From positions 71,447,683 through 71,511,682 of the forward strand of contig CM074179.1 of the NCBI GenBank assembly GCA_037179385.1: a stretch of DNA of 64,000 nucleotides, read 5' to 3'. Positions 24,911-37,155 of this stretch are shown in pieces. The DNA comes from Holothuria scabra. Its lineage: Eukaryota > Echinodermata > Holothuroidea > Aspidochirotida > Holothuriidae. The notes below the pieces were generated by a model, which saw only the letters and a program-made list of their open reading frames with translations, did not search any database and was not told where the DNA came from. The position numbers and the translations under genes were made by a program. Position 1 is the first letter of the stretch. Every line of letters begins with the position of its first letter.

Positions 24911-27241
24911 GTGATTTTAGTCGGACATTACATGGGTCCACTACCTTTAGTCTTTCAATGTTCTTGCTTACCTTTACCATGGATGGTTGTACACTAAATT
25001 GTATCTTAAGTCCCACAATTTTACATGAATATGACCGCTTGGAATTCATGTGGACAATGAAATGCATATGATTTCAGGCTAATGGACCCCTCTTATCGCT
25101 GTCAACAGTCACTAAACACCATCACTGATCTGATTCATCAAGGGACTTCTTGTTAATATTCAGACAGTGCCTTCTCACCCTGTCTTAGTATAGTACTCTA
25201 TATGTGATGTGCATATACACACAAATAAATCTTTTTATGAGTGAGTACTAAAGGGTTCAATTTTGAAGGCTCAATTTGGGAAGTTCCATTCCTGACCAGC
25301 ACTTATTCAAATTGCACACAAAACTGTTAACAGCCAGGATACCTCAAAACTAAAAAATGCAACCTTATCGGTAACCTTTGGGTATGACATGATGTAAGGA
25401 GCAGATTTGCAGAAAAGGTGTGTGCTTGTTGTGCCTTGTGTATATTGATACATGTAAAAGTATACTGTATACAGTACTTGGCTTGAATCAATAAAAGCAA
25501 AACAATAATATGCATCAGATTACTGTTTGTTTAAAGGGCAGGAGCAGTCATCCCAAATTGAAGATTGTGTAGTAGACTGTCCAGTTTCATGATTGGCTGT
25601 TGAGAGTCATGTGACAATGTTTTTTTCTCTTCAAATGTGAAATTTACCAGAATTAAGGGCTTCATTAGGCATAAGGTTGCCTCTATACAATTTATACCTG
25701 ACACCCCACTTTTTGTTCAAAAAGTGATCTTACAGCAAGGTCAACCCGACTTCCTATTATCAGCTTTCTGTCAATAGTAGCTGCCATGTCCAGCATTATG
25801 TAAACAAAGGGTCCCATTGAAAACCTCATTCATAAAGGCAAGACTGTTTAATCAGTGCAAGCCAAGTTTGCAACCAGAGCTGCCTCGATCAGCAGAACAG
25901 GACAATAGGCTTATCTCTTTGGACACATGGGCTGGTTGTGCTGGCACTGAAGCGTGATGAATTGTGTAAACAAACATTGCCCAGATTACATAGAGGTAGC
26001 TTATGCCTAATGTGGTTTGCCTTGAATAATGAATGGTAAAGTCATAAAATGTAACGAAAGATACTTTGAAGGGAAGTAAGATGCAAATTGTGTTATTAAG
26101 CTTTTTCTTCAAAATAAGTTTGAGGGGACTGCTCTTTACCTTTAAAGTGATAAAACTTGGCAGTTGTAAGTTTCTGTGTTTAAATCCCACACTGTGCAGA
26201 AGTAGGGTAGGCTTTCCATTCAAATGAAATGTACACTTCCCCCGTCTTAATTATTTGACCCCACAGCCTGCAAGAGTAATTCACATGTAAATAGACAAAA
26301 AGTTTAATAATCTGTGTTGCTGTCCAGGCACACCCTGAAGGAGTGGCCTGTTGGATCTAAATAAGAGGGTTGAAAAAGCTTAAATTCACATGAAGAGAGA
26401 CAATGATAAAATTTACTTACTGTGATTAAACATGAGGTGCAGAAGGCTGAAACACTAACAAGCTTCTTTGGCTAATGACCATAAACAGACCCCAAAAGGT
26501 GCAGGACTTTATATGGTTTATTCCTATGAAGAGAGACAAAAATGGAACCAACCTAGCATGACTCTACACACTTCATAAAACCTATTTGTAAGACAATTTG
26601 AACTTGATAATGAACATTCCTTTTTGTTTGCCAGTTCCCCTTTCCCGTGTTGTTAAATCTTTGCTGATTATTGAAGCCCTTAAAATGAGGCACTCTTTTA
26701 TTTTCCATAGCAATTAGTGATCAGGAAGCAGTGATGCAAAAGCCCCTGTGTGTACATGTGTTGAAGTAAAAGGATAAACAACATATCTTTAATCAAAATA
26801 CTCCAGTTGTGGAATTGAAGTATGTTATCTGCTTGAAATGTTGTTCAAGGGCACACATTTGTCTCATTTATAGCAAATTTTCCATCATTAAAATTAAGAA
26901 AGACCTCTGAAAAGGAAAATTTGAAGAAGTTGTATGAGGAATCAGTGAAGATAAAAGATTGAAATTTTATATTTTTCATGATGGCTTGCTATGAAAAATA
27001 GAAAGTTCCGTGTGATGCTTGTGTCCTTTCATTGTTATTTTGATAATTCATTATTAATACTATAGCTTTTGTGTGTATAAAAACAACTTCTCTATGTTAT
27101 CTTGCTATCCACTTTTTGTGCAGTATTAAACATAGCAAAAGGGTTAATGGGCTGTATGGCATCAAGTAATTATTCTTTATTTCCTTCATATGAAGTTTAC
27201 AGGTACATTATTCTTTGTTGTTTTGGTATCTGTTTGTTTAG

Positions 27242-27284
27242 CATGCATTCCTGGATGGTGGCTGTCCCAGCACTAAAGAAGAAG
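27242..27284 (+). CDS. Cytoplasmic-tail exon (HAFLDGGCPSTKEE)
   Basis: This 43-nt exon has acceptor GTATCTGTTTGTTTAG and donor AAG|GTAATG. Phase 0 reads HAFLDGGCPSTKEE plus G, which joins AT of exon 28808 to give Asp. Confidence 0.7.
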
Positions 27285-27913
27285 GTAATGTACGAAGAGA
27301 ATTAGTACATGTTTTTGCGGGATTATTACTTTAAAGGCGGCCATTTGGCGAGGAAAGAATTTTGGGCACCTAGATTGAAATTAGGCTTGCTATGCATAGA
27401 GCATCATGGAAAAGTTGTTGGAAATTAGACTTTTTTCCAGAGAAATAAACGTTTATTTTATCCTTGGCAGTTGCCCACAGGGGTGTAACTTCAGTGGGTG
27501 GTGCTGGTCCGTGACACCCAGCACTCAAAATTCCCAGCCAGCCCTCCAGGAAAATACCGCCCTCCACACCAACCACAAATATGCATAATGAGACCTAAAA
27601 CTAGCCCAAAATTCACTCGGTAAAGTAAAATGAGGTAAAAATGAAGATGCAATGAGGTGGGGTGGGGTGCTTTTCCCAGATCAGACAATAACCCAGCATC
27701 CAAATTTGGCTGATTATATCCCAGCCTAAATGTATTTTGAAATGATGCTATTGTTTAAATTTTACACCCAAAGGTACCACAGCACTATTTTGACAAACCC
27801 CTGTGTTATAGCTACTGTGGAGGATGTCAGACGGTGATTATCAGCAATCAAATATTTTTACGTAGCATCCACACACCAATGAGTAATGCAACATGAATCT
27901 AATAGTTCTTTAA

Positions 27914-28164
27914 CCCTTTACCGTTGTTTGGGTCCTTTTGGACCCATGCAGAGAGCTCGGCTGTCACACATCTTTACTGTTTCTTGCGGAGCTCGAAACT
28001 GCGAGTAGCTGCCCGAAAATTCGGCCACAACAGCGAGAGAGACAATAGTTTAAGGTCACGGGGTCAATGGCCTACGGAAGCCGATGCAGGGCGGGCTACG
28101 TCCGCTTTTCCGCCCGCTCCCGATCCGCGCAAATATGCCCCGATCGGAGCACAACGGTAAAGGG
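27914..28164. mobile_element. piggyBac-type MITE, copy 1
   Basis: A 251-bp GC-rich element lies between TTAA duplications at 27910-27913 and 28165-28168. Its inverted ends are CCCTTTACCGTTGT and ACAACGGTAAAGGG. A sub-terminal palindrome GGGTCCTTTTGGACCC sits near the left end. TTAA duplication with CCCTTT-like ends is the piggyBac signature. Open frames inside it are not genes. Confidence 0.85.
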
Positions 28165-28267
28165 TTAATCTTAAATATCTGCACCGCTCGGCTAAAGGTT
28201 TACGTGCACACATGCAGAGACAGTGGCATCAGCTTTGCAGGAAACACACTCCACAGGCTTATTTTAA

Positions 28268-28511
28268 CCGTTTACCATTGTTTTGGTCCTTTTGGACCCA
28301 TTCGGAGAGCTCAGCTGTCACACATCTTTACTGTTTCATGCGGAGCTCGAAACTGCGAGTAGCTACCCGAAAATTCGGCCACAACAGCGAGAGAGACAAT
28401 AGTTTAAGGTCATGGGGTCAATGGCCTATGGAAGCCGATGCGGGGCGGGCTATGTCCGCTTTTCCGCCCACTCCCAATCCGCGCAAATATGCCCCGCACA
28501 ACGGTAAAGGG
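28268..28511. mobile_element. piggyBac-type MITE, copy 2
   Basis: A 244-bp element lies between TTAA at 28264-28267 and 28512-28515. The left end CCGTTTACCATTG is more worn than the right end CAACGGTAAAGGG. It is in the same orientation as copy 1, about 100 bp away, and closely similar to it throughout. Both lie in the last coding intron of the microexon gene. Confidence 0.85.
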
Positions 28512-28807
28512 TTAATTCAGTCTGAACATATGTAGGCATTTGTCATGGAAGTACCTTGATTCACCCATGCTGGGATTACCATATTTATTTTCTGGCAATG
28601 AGGACATAGATGACTGTGCTGGGAAGGGTTCTAAGAGGAGGAAATAGGTGGGTCTCCCCCTCCCCTTAGAGGTATGAGCGACTGCATTTTTGGTGCTCTT
28701 GTTGTTTCTTCTCAGTCACTTGGAATCTTATAGAAGTAAATATTACCTATGTTTATTCCTATGTGTGCATAATTTCTTGAAATAGTTTCACTTTTTATTG
28801 GTTACAG

Positions 28808-28891
28808 ATCCCTCAGATGTCAACCAAAGAGCATTTGCAGATGCTCAAGTAGTTTAAGATGCATTTTCCAAGGATTCCACTGTACAGGCAG
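28808..28891 (+). CDS. Last coding exon (PSDVNQRAFADAQVV, stop at 28857)
   Basis: Acceptor TTTTTATTGGTTACAG opens the exon. From phase 1 it gives Asp and then PSDVNQRAFADAQVV, with TAA at 28855-28857. The exon seems to end at 28891 (GCAG|GTAACA), 34 nt past the stop, too close to trigger nonsense-mediated decay under the usual 50-nt rule. The C-terminus AQVV does not match a standard PDZ ligand class. Confidence 0.7.
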
Positions 28892-31051
28892 GTAACATGC
28901 ATATAAGTGATATCAGAGCACTAATGTTATTCCTGTATTGTACCTAGTTGTATTGAGCAGTTTTTAATGGCATACATTTGTGCAGTGACTAAAATATATT
29001 TTAAAACCAACATTTCCTCTGTAAAATATCAAGTGACAAGCATGTGTTCCAAAGAATTTATTTTCATCCAAGCTATGACTTGTGCACTCTTACTTCTTGT
29101 CCAGTGTAAATTATCTAATCTACTCTACCCTACTCTACTCTACTCACCTGCACTAAACCGTTGGCAAGTCATCAGCATGATGGGATTGACACTGCAAAAG
29201 CCTTAAGGACAACCCGCATATTTTATCTCAATACGTAACATGTATTGAGACATTATCACACTAGCCAGTGGAAGAAATTTCTTTAGAGGGAGGGAATGTG
29301 ACTGGAACAGTGGTCAATGTCTTTGAGAATTTGAGAGCATGCTCTTTGGCCAGGAGGCAGAAGACATTGCATTTTTCACATTAAAAAAGTGATGGTTGCC
29401 AAGTTATTTTTGGAAATTTTATAGTCAAACTCTTCAGTTGTCATGGGAACTTCCTTTATCTTTGCACACATCACTTTGGTTGCTAGGCACAGATACGGAC
29501 TGACTGAGAATGTTTACATTTTGTAGTTAAACTTTCAGATGTTAGAGGCTTGGTGTCACACCTCTGCTAAATCAAGCATAAAGTAACTGCAAGATAATCT
29601 TGCTTAATCTGACCATAAAGAAAGGCTCTGTAAGCAAATATTTCCCAAGAAGTTTTCTTGAGAGGAATAAGCTCCTAGAGTTAAATACAAGCAACAGAAA
29701 AATTTGGTAGTCTTTGTTTTGTGTCTTGGCTCTACAAGCTTATTTACAAATTATGGAGTTACATATAGTGCACAAAATGTGTCTAAGGGCATGATCAAAG
29801 TGTCTCTAAGTTATGATGAAAAAATTAACCCCTCAAGAGTCGTTTGAAGTGTATTTGAGGATCTGTAACATACTGTATTGAATGGGTGTTTTTTCTACAC
29901 ACTTGTCATACAGTGTAGCAATGCAAACACTCAAGATATCAGCAGAGAAATAGCTCTCACTTCTTCAGAAGTTGTGAAATACAAAAATATTTGAATGAGA
30001 CTGTGAAAATAGCATTAGGGAGAGTGTTTTGAGAGAAAATAGTGTGGAATGCAGAAGGAAAACAGCTGTCACTGGACTGTTAGATTTATTAGAAGATGCC
30101 ACTGATCTGCATATCTAGTTAATTATTTCTGCTTTACTAAATTTCAGTATGGTGCACAATATTGTTTACCCACTTTGGTGTTACAGTATTATTGCAAAAG
30201 TTGTTCTCTATGAATTTGGTCATTTTTGAGCATGAAATGCATCAGGATATTAACAATAGATGGATAGTCTTTTTTATGCAAAGCACCAAAAGGAGGACCA
30301 CATTTACCTGAAATATCATCAGGAACAATATGGAAACTTTTTCTCCTTAACACCTACAAAGTACTGAGATTCTGCAGTGCTGCTCTAGTTTTACTTGCTA
30401 CACATATTGTTATCTATTTCACTTTCCTACAACTCATTCATCAAAATTCATGTTTTTAGGCTAATGACAGTATAAATGCTTATTAGGTTCTCAGAATTTG
30501 TTTTTATCTTTTTTTCCACAACGTTAATTCTGCACTACATTTGTACATTGACTTAAACTAGCATGAAATGACCCATTATCAGGAATTTCCATCGTAATTT
30601 GTTACAATGTAGTGGAGGATGTCTAGTTGGGTGTCTGTGTGAAATTTTGCATTGTAAGAAAGATTCCAAAAATTTTATTCAACAGTAATGAATGCAAAAT
30701 TTAAGCACAAAACCGTTAATATTCAAGACACCATAAAATTCAAGGTTGTAACTTTTTCTTTGACTATAGGACATGAAACTTGACTTATATAAGCTTTGTC
30801 ATGTGTTAATGACTCTTTGACACCCTCATTAACTTATCAAAACCTAATGAACCACTTTAAAAGGTTGGCCATTCTTGGTACCATGAGAGCTGTAATAGGC
30901 TGCATTTTTTACTCCAGTTAAGGACCCACCACCAATTATCTTTAAGTGGTTCAGAAGATTTTTTTCTTACCACATTTCTGCAGGATGTCATAACTTTTCA
31001 ACTTAATGCTATGTGCATATAATGATTCTACTTTCTTATGCTATCTTACAG

Positions 31052-34000
31052 GAAACATAAACCAGAGGCCAGCCTGCTAAAGACTGTTTACCTTCCATGC
31101 TACAGAGACCAAAGATTAGTAGACTCATGGACAAATCTCGCTGTAGTCTACAAACAATTGATTTGATATAGGATCACTGTGGTTTGTCATTAGTAAATTC
31201 CATATGTACAATTTACCAGATATAGTTTTGTCTTTTAAGTACTGTGATGTACAAGTGATGGATAGATCTGTAGTACGGTACCTTCAAGCAAGGAGACTTG
31301 AGAAAGCTGAGTAACTTGAAACAACTTCAGCACAAAGACATTCACTTTCAAACTTCATTAATTTTGGTCAGGCTCATACTTTTCTCCTCGTTTGGTTTAT
31401 TGTATAAGGGGGTAAAATTTTTGAACAAATACCTGCCTCAAGAAATCAAGATCTTTGTTTTTTGTGGAACTAATTTTCATGAAAATTTCTTAATTTGTCA
31501 TAAAAACACTAGTCCTTTCAAAATTTTCTTTCCCCCTTTAAAAGGGTAATAAGCAACTTGACTGGTACTAATACTGACAATACTTTAAGATAAGTAATAG
31601 AGCTATTGGATTACCTTTTTGCTGCTGCTTATCAAGGTAGCACCACATGTGCTGTATCAAGTTACAATGCACTTACATAGCAACATTACAAAGGGGTACT
31701 GAATAGACTCCAATTGGCCAAAAAAGACCAAAATATGTGTTAGAGAAGAAGGCATGTTTTCTTGAATTATTCTTGTTGCAAAGTAAAAGCCCTCTGAAAT
31801 CATCTTAAGTACCCATGCTTATTAGTACTAATCTGAGTAAATAAATGAAAATAGGTACTATTCTTCTCATTAGAAGGGTGTAAACATCACGGAAATTCCG
31901 TAACCATTGAAACCATTTGGTATACATTATATTATTGTATATATTACATACATTTGTTGTATTTTGGAATAACAGAAAGACTTAAATAATTATTAGCAAT
32001 ACACACAGTATGTTTATCATTACACATTGCGGCATGAACTTGCACAGGAAAGGTTTTGCATAGATATAAGTTCATCTTTGTTGTGTGCCCTCAAAGATAT
32101 CACAAGCAGCTGATGATGAAATGATGATGCTTGCAAAATTTTAAAAATTAAAAACACAACATTTCAGCTTATAAGGCTGCTTTTTTATTATAAAATGGGT
32201 CAGATGGCGTCAACTTTTTAACAAAAGCCTACTCCCTTTCCATTTGTGGAGATTTGGTTCTGAAATTTTGGTATATGATTGTTTGTCAGTACAGCATTAA
32301 AACCCACCTATTTTCATTCCAATGTAGGAGCGTTAAGCATAATTTTTCAACTATTTGTGTAGAGCAGAGTCATTGTGCCTGCTTAACAGTTAGCTGTTTA
32401 TTCATTGTGCTGACTGCAGCGTACTTGGTTGTGTGTTCAATTGCTGTCTTGCAAATGCCTTGCAATCAGACTGTTGTTTGATGTCTGACTCACCTGTGGA
32501 CACAGATCAGTGGTTTCTGCAATCACAGTGTCTTGGGATAATAGCACTGTATTGTGAAGAGAGCTTCATGTTGGACTGAGCAGCTAGGGATACTTGACAC
32601 ACAAAATTGGGAGCAATTCTGTGGTCAAGTGTAGCTTACAAGGAAGGAAATAGGCTTAATGTGGTGGGGACATCTATTCTGTTTCTAGATCAATTAAGTT
32701 AGTCAAGGCAAGTAAATGTGATAACTCTTTGAGTTCAAGTGCAGTAGGAGAGCCATTTGAGGATGCTGTTTTTATTTTACCAATGCAAATTCATGCAGTG
32801 TTTCTTATGGAGTCATAGGAGAAACTAAGTGTTCTTTGCAGTACTTTAAAATATGCTTTATACATTCTACATATTTAGAATTTTTTCCAAAATGCTCCTG
32901 ATTGAGTTTGTATAGCCCAACAGGTTTTCTTAATTTACAAACTTTTGCAGTAGTATTTGTAGATCTGTCAATTAGGTTCTTTCCTTTCTGATGTAAAAGT
33001 TTGCACTTTTTGAAAGAGGGAGGGCGACTTTTCAGCATACCTTGTGATTTTGCAGTTGGGTTTTGAGTTCGTTGCTCTTTTTTTACCTTTTATTTACCAT
33101 TGTTAAGGTAAGAAGGTTTTGTGGAAACAAATGAAGAAGTAATAAAAGTTGGTTCTTTGAGTTGCTATTTTTTACAGACAAGAGACAATGTGTGAGCTAC
33201 AACAGCATTGCTGTTCTAGTTTTATTATTGTCTTCTGGCCCAAAATTGTGGCTGTTTTGAAATGCCAAAATTGTGGCTGTAATATAAATATTACCAGTAG
33301 AAAAATATCTCTTCTACTTCCAAAGACTTTCAACCATGTTTGCCTTTTTATGACTTACTCTTTACTATACCATGGTATCCACAATCCCTGTGAAAGATAT
33401 TAATTTCCAGATTAAATCTATTTGTATATTTCACAAGCAGTTGACTTGTTTTAATACTTAATGAGACAGAACTTGGAGAAAACTTTTATTTAAAAATGTT
33501 AACTTTGTTGACCAGCCTTTAGTATAAGTGTATTCTAAAATAGTTGTGTATTACATATGGTACAGAGTTTTCCTTTAATTTTATTCACCAGGTATATGTT
33601 AAAACTGATTTTTTAAATGCAGTAATGTGACATACCACGGTAGATCAGGTATTATGTCAACCAGTGTGCAGTTGAAATACAGCCATTTTTTATTTGTTTT
33701 AAATGTTATGTTATGTATTTTATTGAAATTGTGTTCACTTTGGCTACAAAATGAAGCATTCACAGAGCTCTTTCCAGCAGTAGAAAAAACTCTGCTTGGC
33801 CCTTTATTGACATATTAATACCTGATCTGCCACGGTGGGTGATGTATGTAAAAAATAGTAATTTTTAGTTAATATAGTTTGATGCACTTGCAGCTAGTGG
33901 TAAAAATATGTGAAAATATTCATTTATTTTGGTCAGCTAGCTGGGAGGTTTGTGTTCTAGTTGCAAATAACACCTTGATGCAGGGTGACCAGATTTTGGA

Positions 34001-34889
34001 AACTAAAATACATGATGCTAGCTCACGTTAAGGTTGGGTGCTCTATAAGTGTGTAGGCATGAACTCTAAGGCAATAGCCTTGAAGTCCATCACCGTTGCC
34101 CCAGTGGTCCCAGGCAGTGAGGGAAGCCCCTAGAAGATCCAAAATATCAAGCACCAGTAACTTGTTGATTACCCTGTTGCATGGTTCCCCCATCTTGGCT
34201 TTAAAAATGGAACTATACTGCCATTGTGGCTGGTGCTGCAGTAGGGAAAACGAGCCAGTAAACCACAAGTGGATAAAAAGGCCACTGCCATCCCATCTTA
34301 AAGCAGTTGGTTAGAAACTGAGCCTTTAAACCTCATCTAACTTTGTAAATGTGAAATATATTTTAGTTACCCCAACCAAGTTGTAGCAGTTGTACATTCC
34401 TTTAATAGTGGCTAAGGATCCACGTAGGCAAAGCCGACATAAATACAGTAATGTATGTCATGAATAGGATCATGGTTATTTTCAGTTTGTTAGGTATGAA
34501 ATAACAACATTTGTTCGAGGTCGTACAATTTTAATGGTCATAAATTTACTAAAGAAGAAAGTAAAATAGTCCATGCTTTATAAAATGATGGCACTTTACA
34601 GTTAGTAAAAAATACCTTGCCATTTTAGTTTTTTTAGTTTAGACAACATTCATAAATCTTTTAACGTGCAATATTGAAGCAAATTTGCTCACAAGCAGAT
34701 TTGATGGTATCAATTATTTTTATTTGTGTGATGTGAATGCAATTAATTGTCCCAAGTACAGCTACTGTGGTTGCTCTTGAAAGTATGTTCCCTGTAAGAT
34801 ATATTATAATTGAAACACTTTTATTCAATCCTTGTAGATATTTGGGGTGCTTGTATAAAGGTGCAGGGATTTAAAAAATAAAAATAAAT
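31052..34889 (+). other. Possible 3' UTR exon and trailing non-coding sequence
   Basis: A good acceptor (TTATGCTATCTTACAG) ends at 31051 and could receive the donor at 28892. The following AT-rich sequence has no domain-bearing frame. Candidate poly(A) signals AATAAA lie at 31840-31845, 34877-34882 and 34884-34889, and the true end cannot be chosen from sequence. The interval 28892-31051 would be an intron in the UTR, with nothing else recognised in it. Confidence 0.35.
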
Positions 34890-35310
34890 ATATTAAACTT
34901 ATAAACTTGTAAATATTTTCCAATGTGTTCCATTAAAATGAAGACTGGAGTTTTAGAATATGCCCACAGTATTCCCTGTCTTTCCTTAAAGGGAAGGACT
35001 TGCACTGTACTTGATCATCTTTGGAACCAAGCTTGGAACCTAATTTGAAACCATATTTAAACCTTAACTTTTATCTAGTTGACACAATATAGCACATTTG
35101 CTTTGTTGTCATTACATTTCATCTATCTAACAAACCAGTTCCTTGAAATAAGAGAATTTTCTGAAATAGTTTGATTTACATGTTGGTCACATACTAAATT
35201 GAAGTTTTGTTTAAGTTTTTATTTTGGTATGAATAATTTTGTGTACAAAATATTTCACTTTTCTCATTTTTGGTTTCGATGATGAGAGAAATCAATGCCT
35301 TCATGATGAC

Positions 35311-36060
35311 ATGCGTGTATGTGTGTGTGTGTGTGTGTGTGTTTGTGACACTTTGCTTGTTAATACGATATCTCAAGATAGGAATGTCTGACAGTTTTCA
35401 AACTTGGTACATAGATGCGCCATATTGAGAGGAAGAACCCTATTGCTTTTGGTGGAGGTCAAAGGTCATCTGGGGTCACCAGGGGTCAAAGTCTAAAAAC
35501 CTTGTTAACGCGATATCTCAATGTAGGAAGCTTGGATAGATTTCATATTTGGGTATGTGGATGCATTATGGTCAGGAAGTGGTTCCTTTTGTTTGTGGCA
35601 GAGGTCAAAGGCCTCCTGGGGTCACCAGTGGTCAAAGTCTGAAAATTTTGTTAATGCAATATTTCAAGGTAGGGAACTTACATAGATTTCCTATTTGGTA
35701 TGTGGTTGTGTTATGGTCAGGAAATGTGGTACTTATTGTATTTTGGTAGAGGTGAAAGGTCATCTGGGAACACCTGGGTCCAAAGTCTGAAAATATTGTT
35801 ATCATGAAATCTCAAGATGGGAAGCATGGATAGATTTCATATTTAATATGTAGATGCATTATGGTCAGAAGATGCTCCTGTTATTTGTGGCAGAGGTCAA
35901 AGGTCATCTGGGGTCACTGGGGGTCAAAGTTTGCATTTTTTATGCAATATCTCAAGGTAGGAAACTTGAATGAAATTCATATTTGGTATGTGGATGGGTT
36001 ATGGTCAGGAAATGGTCCATGTTGTTTTTGGTGGAGGTCAAAGGCAGAGATGCCAAGTAT
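35311..36060. repeat. Second ~148-bp tandem array with DR1 motifs, GT tract at its left edge
   Basis: A pure GT run (about 35311-35342) is followed by GACACTTTGCTTGTTAATAC and then unit starts near 35346, 35498, 35645, 35795 and 35935. Units carry GGAGGTCAAAGGTCATCTGG and GGTCACCAGGGGTCAAAGT. Perfect AGGTCA-A-AGGTCA copies are at 35456-35468 and 35894-35906. It is the same family and orientation as the array at 330, including the GT tract and TGTGACRCTTTG junction, but the copies are more diverged. Confidence 0.9.
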
Positions 36061-36436
36061 CCCAATTTAGGCAGAATAATTGCGATTTTCCACCCTCGAT
36101 TTAGCCCCATTGTTTTTGGCAGAAATGAAAAGTTAACTGGGGTCTCAGTCTAGGAACCTTTTTAAATACAATCTTTGAAGATAGTTGTTTGTCCATCTGT
36201 CAGTCTGTTGTTTGCCTGTCTAGCAATGTATGGCTTTAATTGAGGTCAAAAGGTCATCTGGAATGACAAAATTATTTTTTGAACATGCTAGTGTAACATT
36301 TGTATGAGAAAATAATGGTGCAGGATGGCACTCTTTGAAACAAAACATTTATGTATCATTGAAACCTCAATGCATTTTTGCAATCTGTTTTCCTTTTTTT
36401 TTTAATAAAAAATGATTATAGTTGTATTTGTGTTTG

Positions 36437-36536
36437 NNNNNNNNNNNNNNNNNNNNNNNNNNNNNNNNNNNNNNNNNNNNNNNNNNNNNNNNNNNNNNNN
36501 NNNNNNNNNNNNNNNNNNNNNNNNNNNNNNNNNNNN
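36437..36536. other. Assembly gap of 100 N
   Basis: Exactly 100 undetermined bases, the usual placeholder for a gap of unknown size. The sequence to the right has visibly more CpG and different repeats, so true distance, order and orientation across it should not be assumed. Confidence 0.99.
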
Positions 36537-36981
36537 AATTTCAGCTCATAACCTAGCAAACCTACTTGATGATACACTTACTTAATCGTTTTACACCCGT
36601 GTCCGTCATTCGTCAGCACCAAACTATACCATAGTCTACGAATATATCCAAGTGGCACAACGTAAGAAAGCCATCAAATTTAGATCATATTAGAATGAAC
36701 GCTCCAAATTCTGTTTACATATCAGGAACCATTTGGCACCAGGCAGCCACGGTTTGTCAGACAATCAGGATGAAATTTAGAAAGTCTTGTGAGGCTTTGA
36801 GTGTTGCAACAGTATCAGTAAATGAATGAATTTTTTTGTGAAGGCTAGCGTAACTTCGTTCATACAATGATTTTGTTTAGCAAAATAACTCAACCATTAC
36901 ACGCGTCTTATAGAAAAAAAAAAAAAAAACCCTCAGAATGCCAGTTTTAACTTACGCTAACAACTTGAACCGCACAAATTC

Positions 36982-37155
36982 GTCACGTATGTCAAATACC
37001 TGAAATAGGGTAAAGTTTTCCCCATGATGTGTTATTTCTTTGATTACCCCACAGGCTGGTTACCAAATTAAGTGGTAAAAAACCCCTTGGATAACCCATT
37101 AATCAAAAATTATTGGGTTAACTGTAACCAAGTTCAGGTATTTGACATACGTGAC
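36982..37155. mobile_element. 174-bp MITE with perfect 23-bp terminal inverted repeats
   Basis: 36982-37004 (GTCACGTATGTCAAATACCT plus GAA) is repeated exactly in inverse at 37133-37155. The 128-bp interior is AT-rich. No target duplication was identified. The left repeat, read on the minus strand, supplies an AG acceptor that mimics an exon start. Confidence 0.8.

Larger units (their letters stand above)
2210..28891 (+). other. Gene model: single-pass membrane protein with microexon cytoplasmic tail (3' part)
   Basis: Seen: a chain of short exons, each bounded by AG and GT and almost all joining in frame. In order they are 2210-2290, 13997-14034, 15647-15683, 19131-19162, 19766-19802, 21728-21771, an optional 22463-22510, 23821-23857, 24384-24433, 27242-27284 and 28808-28857 (stop). 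The conceptual product begins with extracellular residues ADTEKNYSHDSG, has one hydrophobic helix (HIIAFTVMISLQLIVIIFL), then a basic anchor (DCNRKMFK) and a cytoplasmic tail of about 115-130 residues rich in Ser, Asn, Asp and Glu. Known: phase-1 boundaries like the 5' edge of exon 2210 usually join Ig, FN3, EGF or CCP ectodomain modules. PECAM-1 is a vertebrate receptor whose tail is also built from small, alternatively used exons. Inferred: the ectodomain lies upstream of the window and the tail may be spliced variably. I do not recognise the family. The main weakness is exon 22463. Confidence 0.7.

Noticed and set aside
25852..26223. 123-codon minus-strand frame
   Set aside because: Lies inside an intron of the plus-strand gene without domain or splice support.
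27924..28535. Overlapping plus-strand frames with repeated peptide segments
   Set aside because: Repetition is explained by the two piggyBac-type MITE copies.
35415..36070. Three similar plus-strand frames (GQSLKTLL, GQSLKILL types)
   Set aside because: Translations of the tandem AGGTCA array, not protein repeats.
36577..36660. Minus-strand GTAAGT donor just right of the gap
   Set aside because: Frames before it contain stops after the only acceptors; not enough for an exon.
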